DNA of 64,000 nt from Straminergon stramineum (lineage: Eukaryota > Streptophyta > Bryopsida > Hypnales > Calliergonaceae), in assembly GCA_963920665.1 (NCBI GenBank), contig OY987266.1, forward strand, positions 5,027,001 through 5,091,000, read 5' to 3'. How positions within the stretch are numbered: position 1 is the stretch's first letter; every line of letters begins with the position of its first letter. A program made the translations under genes and the position numbers. The notes beneath the pieces are model-generated. The model saw only the letters and a list, made by a program, of their open reading frames with translations, searched no databases and was not told where the DNA came from. Below, in pieces: positions 10,851 to 22,404 of this stretch.

Positions 10851-12727
10851 GTTGTTGATGCATTGATTTTGCCATAAAATGGACAAATTTGTATGAGTTT
10901 TTTGGTGAAAATGGGGCCAAAAGTAGAATGGCAAAAATGGGCTAGTCTACCTTAAAAAGACTTAAACCCTTCTATTGGTTGACTTCAACCCATGAAGGAC
11001 TTTGAGAGGGCCTTTTGTGGAGGAAATAACAAGAATTGCACAAGCTGTTGTAAACATCTCTGCATGTCACATTTTTCTCCTTTTCTCTATATGCATCAAA
11101 TGTGGTTCTCCTTTAGTGAAGTTATGATCAATGGAAGACATAGTGCTCTTGATTGTAGGTCAGGGTAGTTGTTTGCTAAGGTTGCCTAAACAAGGGCCTT
11201 TGAGTTGAAAGTTGAATTGTTCACTAACACCATCTGGATTTTGTTTCAAATTGTGTCCATGCCCCTTGGGATGGCTAACTAGAAGAAACACTAATAAATC
11301 ATTCAATTGACACCATTAGTTAAAACCGTAGTCCTTGTTTCAAAATTGGGACCTTGATATCATAGAGAGGAAGCAACAGTGAAAGTTGCCTCTCTTAAGC
11401 TTCGTTTCTTGCATGGTCTTCTCACTTGGTTGTAAATCTAGTGTTATTGCTTGCCCATACTAAAATCATTGTAGCAAATTCCTCTAGTTGCCCCTCAAGG
11501 AATGAAAATGTCCTTAAAGGGTTAATTTTCAAATATCTAGAAATATCCATGAAATATTTTTCCATAGTCCCATTAAGTTGAATTTTTAATTTCTCATTGT
11601 TGAAATAAAGTATTAAAAAGAAAAAATGTAGTGAATGTAGAATCAACATCTATGATAAGTTGTTTCATATTTATTGGATCTTTCAACAAAATTAGTTGTG
11701 ATTTTTGAAAGTTTACAACCATACTATTTTAGTTCGTAAATGGGTGCAAAAACACTTACGCTTTGACTTTTTATTAAGTTAGAGATTCAAAGAAATATTA
11801 TTGCATCTTAAAGTGAAGCCACCCATAGTTTCATCATGCATGAGTATCTTCAAGTACTTTTTCACTCATGCTTAATCAACATATAAGATTTTGTTGAACA
11901 ACCAAATAATTTATGTGCCATGGACATAATTAGAAGAAGGCAATATGTATATATTTACACCAAACATTATCTATCTTCCTTTTACAAATAGCTCATCTAA
12001 AACCACCCATGTAGATACTTTTTTGTGACTTCACTTAATTAATGAACCATTATAACACCACTTAGTAACTATTCCCCTACTATTAATAAGTTTGATTTGA
12101 TTGGTTTATGAAACCCCGACCTTAGTATAGTTTGTGAATGCATTTGGTGTCATTAAGCTATTCACGCTTATAAAAATGTAGATTATGAATGAAACATCAA
12201 TAATTCATTCAAATTGTATACAATTGTCTAAATTTGGCATAGATCATCCTACTTTGAACTTTTTAGTTTTTTCTTTTGCAATTTCACTCATTTAAACATG
12301 GAGAATGTATTGTAAAAAAATTTCAAAAAATTTACATCCACCAAGCAAAAAATTATTCACAAATAAAATCAATGGGTCCAAGAATTTAGCTTAATATAAT
12401 TTTTTTGCAAAAGCTACATATAACTTGGGACAATTTAGTTTTACTACATACAATTTCTATTTAATGAAATCAAACAAAAACTTAATTAAGTGAAAAGGTT
12501 TTCAAATGGTACCATGATAGGTAGACTTCAACCGTCCTTAAAAAATGGGCAAAAGGCACAATTTTGATTTTTAATACTTCTTCCTCAAAAACTAAATAAA
12601 ATTAACCATGCAATAACCAAGTAGGTCAACATACTTTTAGAGCCATTTAATAGGCCTTTAGAGGTTAATATATCTTTAGTTTAGTATATTGAGATTCCTA
12701 CCATAGTAAGTCATTCAAGTTGTCCAA
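10851..12727. other. AT-rich intergenic DNA, no gene
   Basis: No coding signal. AAAGGGTTAA at about 11517-11525 is a further terminus of the CCCTT/TTAA type. The last three bases (12725-12727, CAA) are the left target duplication of the CACTA element. Confidence 0.45.
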
Positions 12728-15700
12728 CACTAGAAGAAAAATGGGTCTACTATAACCGACTGAAATGCAACTACATTCCTATGCAACTATCCTGCAACTA
12801 CAATCCTTTGTATTTGCACCAACTTTGACATAGTTACACTATAGCTGCAAAGTAGTCGCAAAATGCATGTATGATTACAGGAATGTAACAGAAGAGTTCT
12901 TGTGAGGTATTTTGCAACCAATATTCATCAAAATTGTTGATGTAGACAATTTTACATTTTGTAGAGGCCAATGTGTCTATCTACAATTGCATATAATCTA
13001 AATTTGATAGCAATTCCATTAGAAAACAACTCCAATGCAACTAGAGTGCAACTAGAAAGCAACTAGAGTAAACTTGTCATTTACCACACACATCCAAAAA
13101 CCACACAACAATCATTGCCATTTACCATACACTAGCCGCACGATGCAACTACCAATTCAATTGCTATAGGAACAAAATTTTCTGTTACACTGTCGTATAG
13201 AGAGGAGCACACTTAAGGAACACACAGGGTGTCTGGCTGCAAATTGCTGAGTGTAGATGGAGACTCTCAAATCTTGAATCTTCACTCGGTCTTCAAAGTC
13301 TTTAAAGTCTTCACATTTGAATCTTCACTCAATCTTCAAGCATCCTATCCTAGGGTGGCTCTAAAAGGGTTAAGGGTAAAGGTAGGTGATAAGAAACAAG
13401 TTCTCGGACAGGTAAAACGGGACAATCAGACACAAGCTGACCGTCCGGATGATGGGCTCCTAAACCTCAAACCCATCATGACCAAGAAGCGCCTTCCACC
13501 GATGGGAACAACATATAAGATCGACCATATGGGCCATTAACCCCACTTCATCGCCATAAACACCAAATGGAGCGCTTACTAGATAACCACGGTTCGCAAC
13601 AACTTTACAATACAAAATTTGAACAACAACGAGCCTCCCAATCGGCTAGGAATAACAAATAAAGACAACGAGCCTCAAAATCCGGCTAGGAATAACAAGC
13701 CACAAGCCACAATACACAAGTCTTCAATCTTCTCACTCTTGAACCCCAAATCTTCAATCTTGAATCTTAGAGCCTTCTTTCTTTTGTCAACTCTTAAAAC
13801 CCTAATGGAAGATAAGGGAAATAAGTTCTACGCTAGCTGCGGCCTTCAAACTAGCGCCACAGATGCTCTAAGAAACCAAAAGATTAGTGTTATAGCAATT
13901 TAGAAATCTAATAGCACAAACTAATCACTCTGAAAATTTCATCCCATTTCAAACTACTGTCCAAAAGTTATTAGAAGGCAAAATAGAGGTCCTCTTCTCC
14001 TTCCTCAAACTAACCACTGCTTCTTCAATCTTCAATATCTTTTGATCTAGGACTTCAAATGAAAAGTTTGATATCAATTTGAAAATATCTCACACTTATC
14101 TATAACTTGTGAAAGTTTCACAAGATTCTAAGATATTGTCCAAAAGTTATGAAAGGTAGAGCCTCGGCTTCCTGATTAAGAAGTCCAAACCTCACTTTAG
14201 ATTTTAGCACCCTATAACTTCTTGCTGTAAACTCCAAATAAGACATGTGATATCTTCTTAGAAAGATATTAAGAACAAAAACACACCCTTCAAATCTCAA
14301 AGCAAGAAAATAAACACACCAAAAATTATAGCTTGAAGAAGCCTCTAATCTCTCAATGGAGGTCCTTGGGTCTTCACAATTTCAAACCTTAATAACTTTT
14401 GAATCCCAACTCCAAATTTCACTTGCAAACACTCTTTGAAAAGCTATAAGCACAAAGAATTTGATGCCAAAGTTTCGTTTCTCAATAATTCATTCTCCAT
14501 GAGCTACATCAATCCGAAATTCGGCCTTTTCTCCCTTTACCCCCCCCCCCACCTCCCTCTAACTTCTCCAACTCAAGGTAGAAGATACTGACCTACCTCC
14601 TAGACCCCTAAGGTAGGGGGAATCAGCGCATGATACATCACATGGGCCTCCTTACCTCCCCATTGGTCCTAGGAAACCACCAAAGGTAAGTTCCTATTCA
14701 TTTATTTAAAGTCAATGAACCTCAAAGGTTTAAACTAGAAGGCAAAACACTTCTATACTCCTATCTTGCAACTTCTAACAAAAACAAAACAAAACACTAA
14801 AATTTAAATCAACTAAAGATTTTCAACTCAAACTAAACGGAGGTAAAAACTGAAGTCAAAGAAGAGTGCTATTCCATCTGCAAGAATTTGAGGATGCGCT
14901 TAATAGTATTAGCCACATAATCTGCACGTTCGGCTTTAGTTAGAGGATTCACTGGCCCTTTCAACCAACGTTGATGGCTAGTGCCTTTTCTATCTGGCCT
15001 CATCATACAAAAATACTGGTCTTCATTCAGGCCTTCGTAACTTGCCTCAAATGTCACATCTTGTGTACCTCACTCAATACATCCTACTTGAAGTAGGATC
15101 ACCAAAGCACGAGCATTCCTGTCAAGATTTCTATGCCAACGTTGCTCCACACGAGGTGTCTTTAGCGGGCAAAAAGGCCCAACTTCATCTCGTGGATGGA
15201 AAAGCAATGGTGAAGAAATTGCTGGCTGAGATGGTTGATTTGGCAACTGAGACAAGGAAAGTTCTAACTCTGCCTCCGAATCAGCCTCTTGATCTTGCGA
15301 CTCCATAAAAACCCTCCAATTCGACATTCTAACTCTAAACTAAGAAATAAATCCACTACTGGAATTCAATAAAGCTTTAAGGCAAATCACCCGCTTAAAT
15401 AGATGTCATACACCTCTTGGAACGGCGTCACCTTGAAGCTACTCAATAAAACATATTATAATATGTTTTTATACTATGTACAAATAAACAATAGGACAAC
15501 GCCCAATGACCACACACCATGTGGTGAAGGGTTGCAAGGAGTTTTTAACTAGATTTTAGCTTCATTGCCTTTAGATTGCAATAAAATTTGTACAAAGAAA
15601 TCTTTTTGCTTTCTATTTTTTGAAGGTGAATCTTAACATGACATTTAATGATCATGCCAAATTTCAAAACATGCAAGTCTCTATATTTATATGGAAAAGG

Positions 15701-16561
15701 ATTTGAATTTCATCTGTGCAATGATTGGCAAGTTTACTACACAATGCAACTGACTATAACTACAATTCGATGAGAGTTTGACTAAAAAATCATTAGACTT
15801 TAACTAAATACAACTAGCATGCAACTAGGAACCCACTAAAGTGCGACTAGGAAACAACTAAAATGCAACTACTATTAAGTCTTTTATTAATTGTCCCATA
15901 TCAATTGTCAAGGATACCATTAGGTTAGACATATAAGAATTGTAAGTTATATCATTCTTGTGTAATGAATTTTGATAGTGAAATTTTAATATTTCTACAT
16001 TTTGTAGAGTTTTATATTTTGTAGATGTCTATAACTTATAGATTTCTATAATCTACAAAAAGCTATAAATTTTTAAAGTTTAAGAATTTTTTGGATTTGG
16101 CAATCTAAAAAAAAGATAGATTTGAAATTTTGAATCTACAAATCTTTGAAATTAAAATTTTAAAATCTACGAATCTATGAATTATAGACATTCAAGTTGT
16201 AAATAAGTTGCAATCTAATTGCACATCAATTGGAAACCAATTGCAAACTAGTTGTACGCCAATCGCAAACCACTTGCATGCCAATTACAAACTAGTTGTA
16301 CATTAGTCGCAAACCATTTGCACATCAATCACAAACCGATCACATACAAATAACTTCCACATAAGCAACCATGTCAAAAGAATTCATTGACGAACTTCTA
16401 AGTAAGATGTCGAATGAGAAACAACCTTAAAAATTTTAGCAACTAGTGCGACTTGTCTACTGCAACTACGAGCTCTAAATTGTCACCTAGTTGCAAATGT
16501 CTAGTGCAACTACAAACTAGTTGCAAATAGTAATCGCAAAACCCCTCATTTTCTTCTAGTG
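12728..16561. mobile_element. CACTA (En/Spm-type) transposon, non-autonomous, 3834 bp
   Basis: The left end CACTAGAAGAAAAATGGG and the reverse complement of the right end (CACTAGAAGAAAATGAGG) are terminal inverted repeats of the plant CACTA type, whose usual start is CACTACAAGAAAA. A 3-bp target duplication, CAA, lies on both sides (12725-12727 and 16562-16564), as expected for the superfamily. Both subterminal zones (about 12740-13160 and 15720-16550) are packed with GCAACTA and its complement TAGTTGC, resembling the transposase-binding subterminal repeats of CACTA elements. No transposase frame is visible, so the element probably moved with proteins supplied elsewhere. The centre (about 13200-15350) is less AT-rich than the ends and may be captured sequence. 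Confidence 0.85.
14869..15327 (-). other. Possible captured coding fragment inside the CACTA element
   Basis: Two adjacent minus-strand frames, 15327-15070 (acidic start MESQDQEADSEAELELSLS) and 15057-14869 (MTFEASYEGLNEDQYFC), lie end to end in different frames. They are hydrophilic and less AT-rich than the surrounding ends. I recognise no family. They could be exons of a captured host gene broken by a frameshift, or chance. Their place inside a non-autonomous CACTA element is what makes capture plausible. Confidence 0.25.
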
Positions 16562-17882
16562 CAATTGAAATAAATTATTTAAGTATGTAATGTTATGAAG
16601 AAGCTAGAGATAGCATACTTTCATTTAAATTTCAATCAAGGGATTTAAAAACCAAATGAGAGGCTTAATGACGAGTGAAATAAACTTTAACCCTAATGGA
16701 TCAAAGCTTTTTTTTCCCCTCAAAAACCACCCAAAGTTTCTATTTCTCCTTTCTTGAGTGATGAAAACAAAAATACGATCTAATGCAAAATCTAAGATAT
16801 TGCACCAACTTGTATTTGAATATGTGGCAAAAAATTATGTGACATTTGACCATATAAATTAGAAGATATTAGCATTTGAATTAAAGTTAAAAGTTTTTTT
16901 TATCCTACCCAAGAACTTTAGATGACTTTGACTACTATTTTTGATAAATAGGTGCACTAGGATTTTGAACTTCAAAATCTACCTCTATGTTCTAGATCAT
17001 GCTAGGCACACCTTTGCCAATTGTCAAGTTTTTTGGAGACTTATGACACTTGGCTAATAGAAGCTTGCAATGTGACTATATTGTGAGAAATAACACTACA
17101 CTACACTTTTTGCAATCAATTTTTATATTGTAGTTTTTCAAATCTCATAATTTCCAATGGTAGATTGAAAAATTGAATCATTTTTTGTAAGATTAAAAAA
17201 ATGGAATAAAAACATCCTCTAATTTCCATGCAAATTAGAAGGGCAATGCTATCACAGAATTGGTAATGGCATTGGACAACTCTATGAAATGGATCCATGA
17301 TGTTTCCATTCAAACCCAACTTGTTCTCAGACTTTGTTCTCAATATTGGGAACATCAAAATGACCCTCATTCTCTAGAAATTAGAGACCAACCTATGCCA
17401 TTAGGGGAAGAATGGGTCCTCAACAAAATTGTCAAATATGGACCAATAGTAAAAGATTGTTAAACAAGAATTTTTTTTCCAAAAAAATTGGAATCCACCT
17501 TCACAAAACCAAGTAGACTACAATTTCAAAAAATTCTAAAAGAATTTACTTTTAAAAAATATATTATATTTTTATTCGATGGTTTATTGTTCACTACCAA
17601 GTCTTTTCTACAATACTTGATGCCCATGTAGTAGACTTGTCCCTTGCCCCTTAGCTGCCCAAAACATAAATCAATGGAAATTGGCTTGCCCATCCTGCCC
17701 CTAACCTCCACTTCAAGAAAAAAAACTATAACATTTGAATTGTGTGTTTAATAACCAAAAAAATTAGGTGTGCATGAAGCTAGTGGAAAAACAAATCTAA
17801 AAACTAACTCAAAAAAATTCAAAGAAAAATTGAGATCATAGGTACCTACCCGAACTCTTACAATCCCTTGGTCCTTTAGGGG
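16562..17882. other. AT-rich intergenic DNA, no gene
   Basis: It begins with the right CAA target duplication. Short frames near 17116-17463 on both strands have no recognisable domain. It ends in AGGGG-TTAC, an apparent terminus that abuts the next element. Confidence 0.45.
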
Positions 17883-17886
17883 TTAC

Positions 17887-18679
17887 CCCCTAACTACCTA
17901 AACGACCGTATATGGTTGATCTAAAATTTCAAACCCATTTATGTGCATGTAGTTAAATTCCTGTGACTGGTTTGAAAAATTTTCAGGTAGTTTTGAAGGT
18001 TAACTATGGAAAACTTTCATTTTTCATTGAGAAAAGTACATATACAATTAATGAGAGGTCTTCAAAGGCATATGTGTACTAAAAGTGGAGTGTAAAGCTT
18101 GCTAATTTTACTTCATTTTCCATCTTTATGCAAAGCTTGGCAATTTCATTTGTACTTATCCATTTGCTTTGAGAATGGTCCCAATGAAAAGTTTAAAGTC
18201 TTTTAATGATTTTCGCTATGGAAAATTTCAACATGCAATCGTTTATTTGAAGCTATTTGCAATTTTTGCTTAAAAACAAAAATTGCATTTCAACAATTGC
18301 AAGGTAGATTGTGTAATGAGTTTGATGTTTTTTCATATGAAATTAAGTTTTTTGGAAGTGCATTTTAGTGTGCTAACACTCTTTGAAGTTGTTCATGTTA
18401 CCTCCAATCCCAAAAAACATTTATATGCAAATTTTTGAAACATTGTGGACAAAGACAATGTACTAAAAATAAAAAATGTACATTTCCCTTAGTATAATAT
18501 CACAACTTCTAGGAAATTTCGCACTCAAAATTGGTGAGCATACTAATAAACAAGCTCTATTAACATCTATACGGTTAGATTTGGAAAAAAACCACAATTT
18601 GCTTCATTGAGGATAACTACAAGCCAATGCTCTTTTTTCATAGTCAAAACACACTTGGAAAGGCTTAGGCACTTAGGGG
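17887..18679. mobile_element. TTAA-type element with CCCCTAA ends, about 793 bp
   Basis: The left end CCCCTAACTACCTAAACG follows TTAC at 17883-17886. The right end, read in reverse complement as CCCCTAAGTGCCTAAGCC, stops at TTAA 18680-18683. The two agree at about 14 of 18 positions. This is a second end type beside the CCCTTAAA family. AGGGG lies immediately left of the TTAC, so another terminus abuts it. No transposase frame is seen. A similar solitary end, TTTAGGGGTTAA, lies near 26410. Confidence 0.5.
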
Positions 18680-18683
18680 TTAA

Positions 18684-20129
18684 AGGTTGGAAAAATTGCA
18701 ATTCAATGTTTATATTGAATATTGTGATAGGAGTATCCTTATCAAATATAGCATTAGATTACTATCTATTTGAATTTGCTTATAATAGTGTTTGTTAAGA
18801 ACCAATTAGAATTTATCTTTTAATATTAATTAATTTTGGTTAACATTTCTAAAACCCTAAATTTCTTTCATCTATAGAGGCCCAAAATTGCTTCAAAATA
18901 CTAATCTTCAAAGTAAGGCTAAGATCTTTATTTAAATTTATTTTTTAACAAATCCAACTACAGGCTCCTTTAGTTAACTTGTTAGAATATACCCTCCTTA
19001 AATTTTAGAATAATAAACCCTATCAATTGCAAGATCATGATGCTTGGATTTCAAAAAATAGTCCTTTATTTCAATTTTCAATATTTTTTGAAAAAAATTG
19101 ATAGGCAATAGACTGTTTATTACAACATTACAACCATAGGGATTGTCATTTTCAACTCTATAACTAAATTCTTAACAATTGAGTATTTTAAATCATTCTC
19201 TACTTCTTTCTACTAACTATATTTTTCCTATATGTTGTACAATTCCAAATAATTTGAAATTTTTTTAGCATGTAGGCAACTTGCCTTGAACAAAGAATCC
19301 AAAGAAGCACGAACAACATGAACATTTTTCCATACAAATGTGACCTTGTGAAGTGCAACTACATGTTTTTTGTAGGGCCTAAAAAAGGATTTTTATCAAT
19401 TCAAATGATAGTATCTTGCAATGTATAGAGTAGAAATTTCTCAAATTTTTCCACATCTTCTCAAACTAGCATAATACATGATCCTATGGTTGTATATGTC
19501 CAAAATTTTTTTCTTTATAAAATTTGGTAGTTGTACTAGAAATGATAGTTTTAAAACGCTTTTGGTGAAAATTTAGTCAAGGAACTTCAAGGGTTAATAT
19601 CTTCTTTGATCCTCAATCTCAAATTTCCCTTACAAACTATCATTTTGATGATTAAATGTCCAAAGTTCGAATCTATATTTTTTGACCTTATTGTATGTGA
19701 TTCTTAATAAGTTACAAAGATATTAATGTCTAATTTTAATTTATACCAATCAAAATAATAAATAACAATAGTCATAATGAAGTACTAAAATATAAGATGC
19801 ATAACATTACAAAAATATACATAGTGTCACAATTTTATCTATAATTCAAGTGCTCACTTTTTCATCTATTTTTCATCTAAATTTGGAAGTCTAAAGAAGG
19901 ATCCATTGCTACAAAGTATGATGTTGCAAATGTTGTAATGGGTGTACTCTCTCGAGCACGAGCATAATTGTTTTCTATGTTGCATTGATGATGCTCTAAG
20001 TTATGTGCACACATAATGACACATTGTCTAAAATGTGACACCTACATATAGACCAAAGAATGTTAAAAAAACTAGATATTAATCACACAATATGTACACA
20101 ATCCAAATATAAGATAGTGTCCAAATAAT
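18684..20129. other. AT-rich intergenic DNA, no gene
   Basis: No coding signal. A lone CAAGGG-TTAA terminus lies at 19589-19597. The rest is unstructured AT-rich sequence. Confidence 0.45.
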
Positions 20130-20381
20130 CCATACCTTAAGTTAGGTTGTTTGTTTTGTTTGTTATGTTGAGATCTCATAGACCATGCGTTCCCTGGCTG
20201 TGTGTTTGGTACTATTGGAAAGCCCTTGGTAAGGAGGGGTGCACGGGCTTTGTTTCGTGACGTTTTGACCTATGGTGTGAAAGTTATTGAATTTCAAAGT
20301 TTCTTTTGAACAAAAAAATTAGAAAAATACTTTTACTTTTATTTTGACTGTGACAATGGCACAAGACACACTAATGTATGT
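20130..20381. repeat. Dispersed repeat, copy B
   Basis: Same orientation as copy A at 9479-9722, with the same start CCATACCTTAAGTTAGG and an end resembling GACAATGGCACAAGACACACTA. A short related end fragment (TGTGGCAATGACA) occurs near 27138. Confidence 0.7.
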
Positions 20382-21247
20382 TAAAGTGCATTAGAATTCA
20401 CTTTCACTCACCAACAAGATCCAATAGAAGTAATTTATATTTTAGAATAACAAATATGCTAAGTTGCTATTAGAGTTGACAGTGGGTGCACTTACTTTAA
20501 GTAAAGTTTAGGTTGGGTCTTTGGATCCAAAGTAAATGTTTTCAGCAATTTGTTGCCATTAACCAACCTTGACAAGGGGTCAACAACAAGCCTATATGAA
20601 ATTTGAGTTTTTTTGAGCAACTTTGCCAACTCCATCCAAGCTTTGGCCCTAAAATTTGCCAAATCTTCCTTGTTATAGCGAATTATGTAACTCAAATGGA
20701 TCACTATTGATCAATAGAGCTAAAAATAGCAAAATTAGTTTTTTCTCATCCTATTGTTGATTGCCACATTGAAGATATGGAAAAATCCAAAAAAATTTAC
20801 CATGCTTGGATTCCAATGAAGAAGTTTTCCTAGTAATAATCACTGGATTTTTTAGGAGGAAACATGAAATCCCAAGCAGGGCTTTTTCTTCTGGCAAAAT
20901 TTCGCCAGATTTGTCACAATCTGCCCACTGTAAATCTGTCCCTCCAAAATCTGGCCTATACAGTAAAGCCAACACAGGGGACATTAGTCCAAAAAGAAGC
21001 CCTAATCCCAAGAGAGTTTGAGAAGGTTATGGACTAGGTAACCTTTGAGCTGCCAGGAGGCGGTGAGTGGGTAATGGACTAGGTAACCTTTGAGTCGCCG
21101 CAAGTCGGGGAGAGGGTAACAGGGTGTAAGCCAGCTCTATTCCTGGAAGAAAACTCATGTAACTGCTGTCTCCATGGATGAATATCATGGGGTTGTGAAC
21201 TACTCCGTAGTAACTATCTTGCTTGTGGATGAAATACCTTGAGTATA
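20382..21247. other. Intergenic DNA with a short tandem duplication
   Basis: No supported gene. GGACTAGGTAACCTTTGAG occurs twice, at about 21031 and 21077, as part of a 46-bp tandem duplication. Confidence 0.45.
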
Positions 21248-21462
21248 CCATAACATTATTAACATTTGCTGGGGGGATCCCTTTTGCATCCCCCCTCCAG
21301 TCAAGACCAATGAGTCCCTAGAAACTCTGACAACCCTGCAATACAGGTCGTAGCTAGCTAATGATCTTCCATGTATCATAACTAAAGTCTCCCCCAGGTA
21401 TATAGGGAAGAATAAAACCTCCACCTTGGGGGGGCCAATCTGCTGGTTTAACAATGTTATGG
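21248..21462. mobile_element. Inverted-repeat element just upstream of the desaturase gene, 215 bp
   Basis: The left end CCATAACATTATTAACATT and the reverse complement of the right end (CCATAACATTGTTAAACCA) form a terminal inverted repeat of about 18 bases. The interior is non-coding and holds C/G-rich runs (GGGGGGATCCC, CCCCCAGG, TTGGGGGGGCC). It sits about 0.95 kb upstream of the desaturase start codon. No target duplication is evident. Confidence 0.55.
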
Positions 21463-22404
21463 ACAGACGAACACAATCAGAGCTGCCCGGTTACGCTGCC
21501 GCTCAGCCTGCCCCGCCAACAAAATCCCGTAAATAACGGATGTACAAAAGTCTTCCTCCCGGTGTGAAAGCGACCCACCAGGGGGAAGACACCGGAGAAC
21601 AGCAGGTCCAAAGCCCGGGTGAGCGGGCTGGCGGGTTCCTTTGCCTTTGCACCCCCACCCCCGCCCCTCCGCCCGGCCGGGTTTATAGCCGCGCAGCTGC
21701 ACCAGCATTCCCTCACAACACGATCGAACTCCATCACTCCCAAATGTCCCACGCAACGCCATCACCGCTCTGCGTACCAATTTGGCTGCAATCCATTAGT
21801 CAGCTGCCTCTCCTCGCAATCACCCTCACTCACACTGCGACAATCATCTCCATTCCCAGAAATTTTCATGTCTCATTTCAATTACAGCTAGTTTCCTCGC
21901 TCTAGTGCGTACGCCCCGACTTCCTGCAATCCCAGATTTTGAGTTTATGTCTCCCAATCTTTGGCTCACGTAGCTAGTTTGGTGAAGAATCTGGAGTGTG
22001 TTGGCTTTCGCACTTCTGCATTTCCTGCTGTGTGGCTCTGGCATTTCGAAGATCGTATCGAGTGCGCGCGCGCGAGTCTTATTGCAGAGTGTGAGTTTTT
22101 TTGGGTGGGGAGTTTTGATGGCATGGAAGGGTGATAGAAGTGGTGTGCGTTTGTCGCTGGGAGGTAATTTTTTTTTTTTTTCATGAACTTGTTCCTGGAA
22201 TCGAAGGATAAGTGGAGAGTATTAATGTGAGGTGTCCTGTGGAGCAAACGAGGTTGTTCAGTAGTCATCGAATCTCGTGAGCTTTTAGAAGTTGTGGGAT
22301 TCGACTCCGGGAAGCGCTTAAAGTGAAAGTATGATCTGTCCTTCGGTAGACCTGCTTCTGATTTCTCTGTAGTCTCTCGGTGGTGCGATTGATTGGTTCC
22401 AGCT
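21463..22404 (+). promoter_or_regulatory. CpG-rich promoter and 5' leader of the desaturase gene
   Basis: After kilobases of CpG-poor sequence, CpG dinucleotides become frequent here (for example GCGCGCGCGCGAG near 22063). A TATA-like GTTTATAG lies near 21680. The coding start is the ATG at 22405, so transcription should begin within this interval; the exact start cannot be read. Overlapping open frames on both strands look like consequences of the GC-rich composition. Confidence 0.5.
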
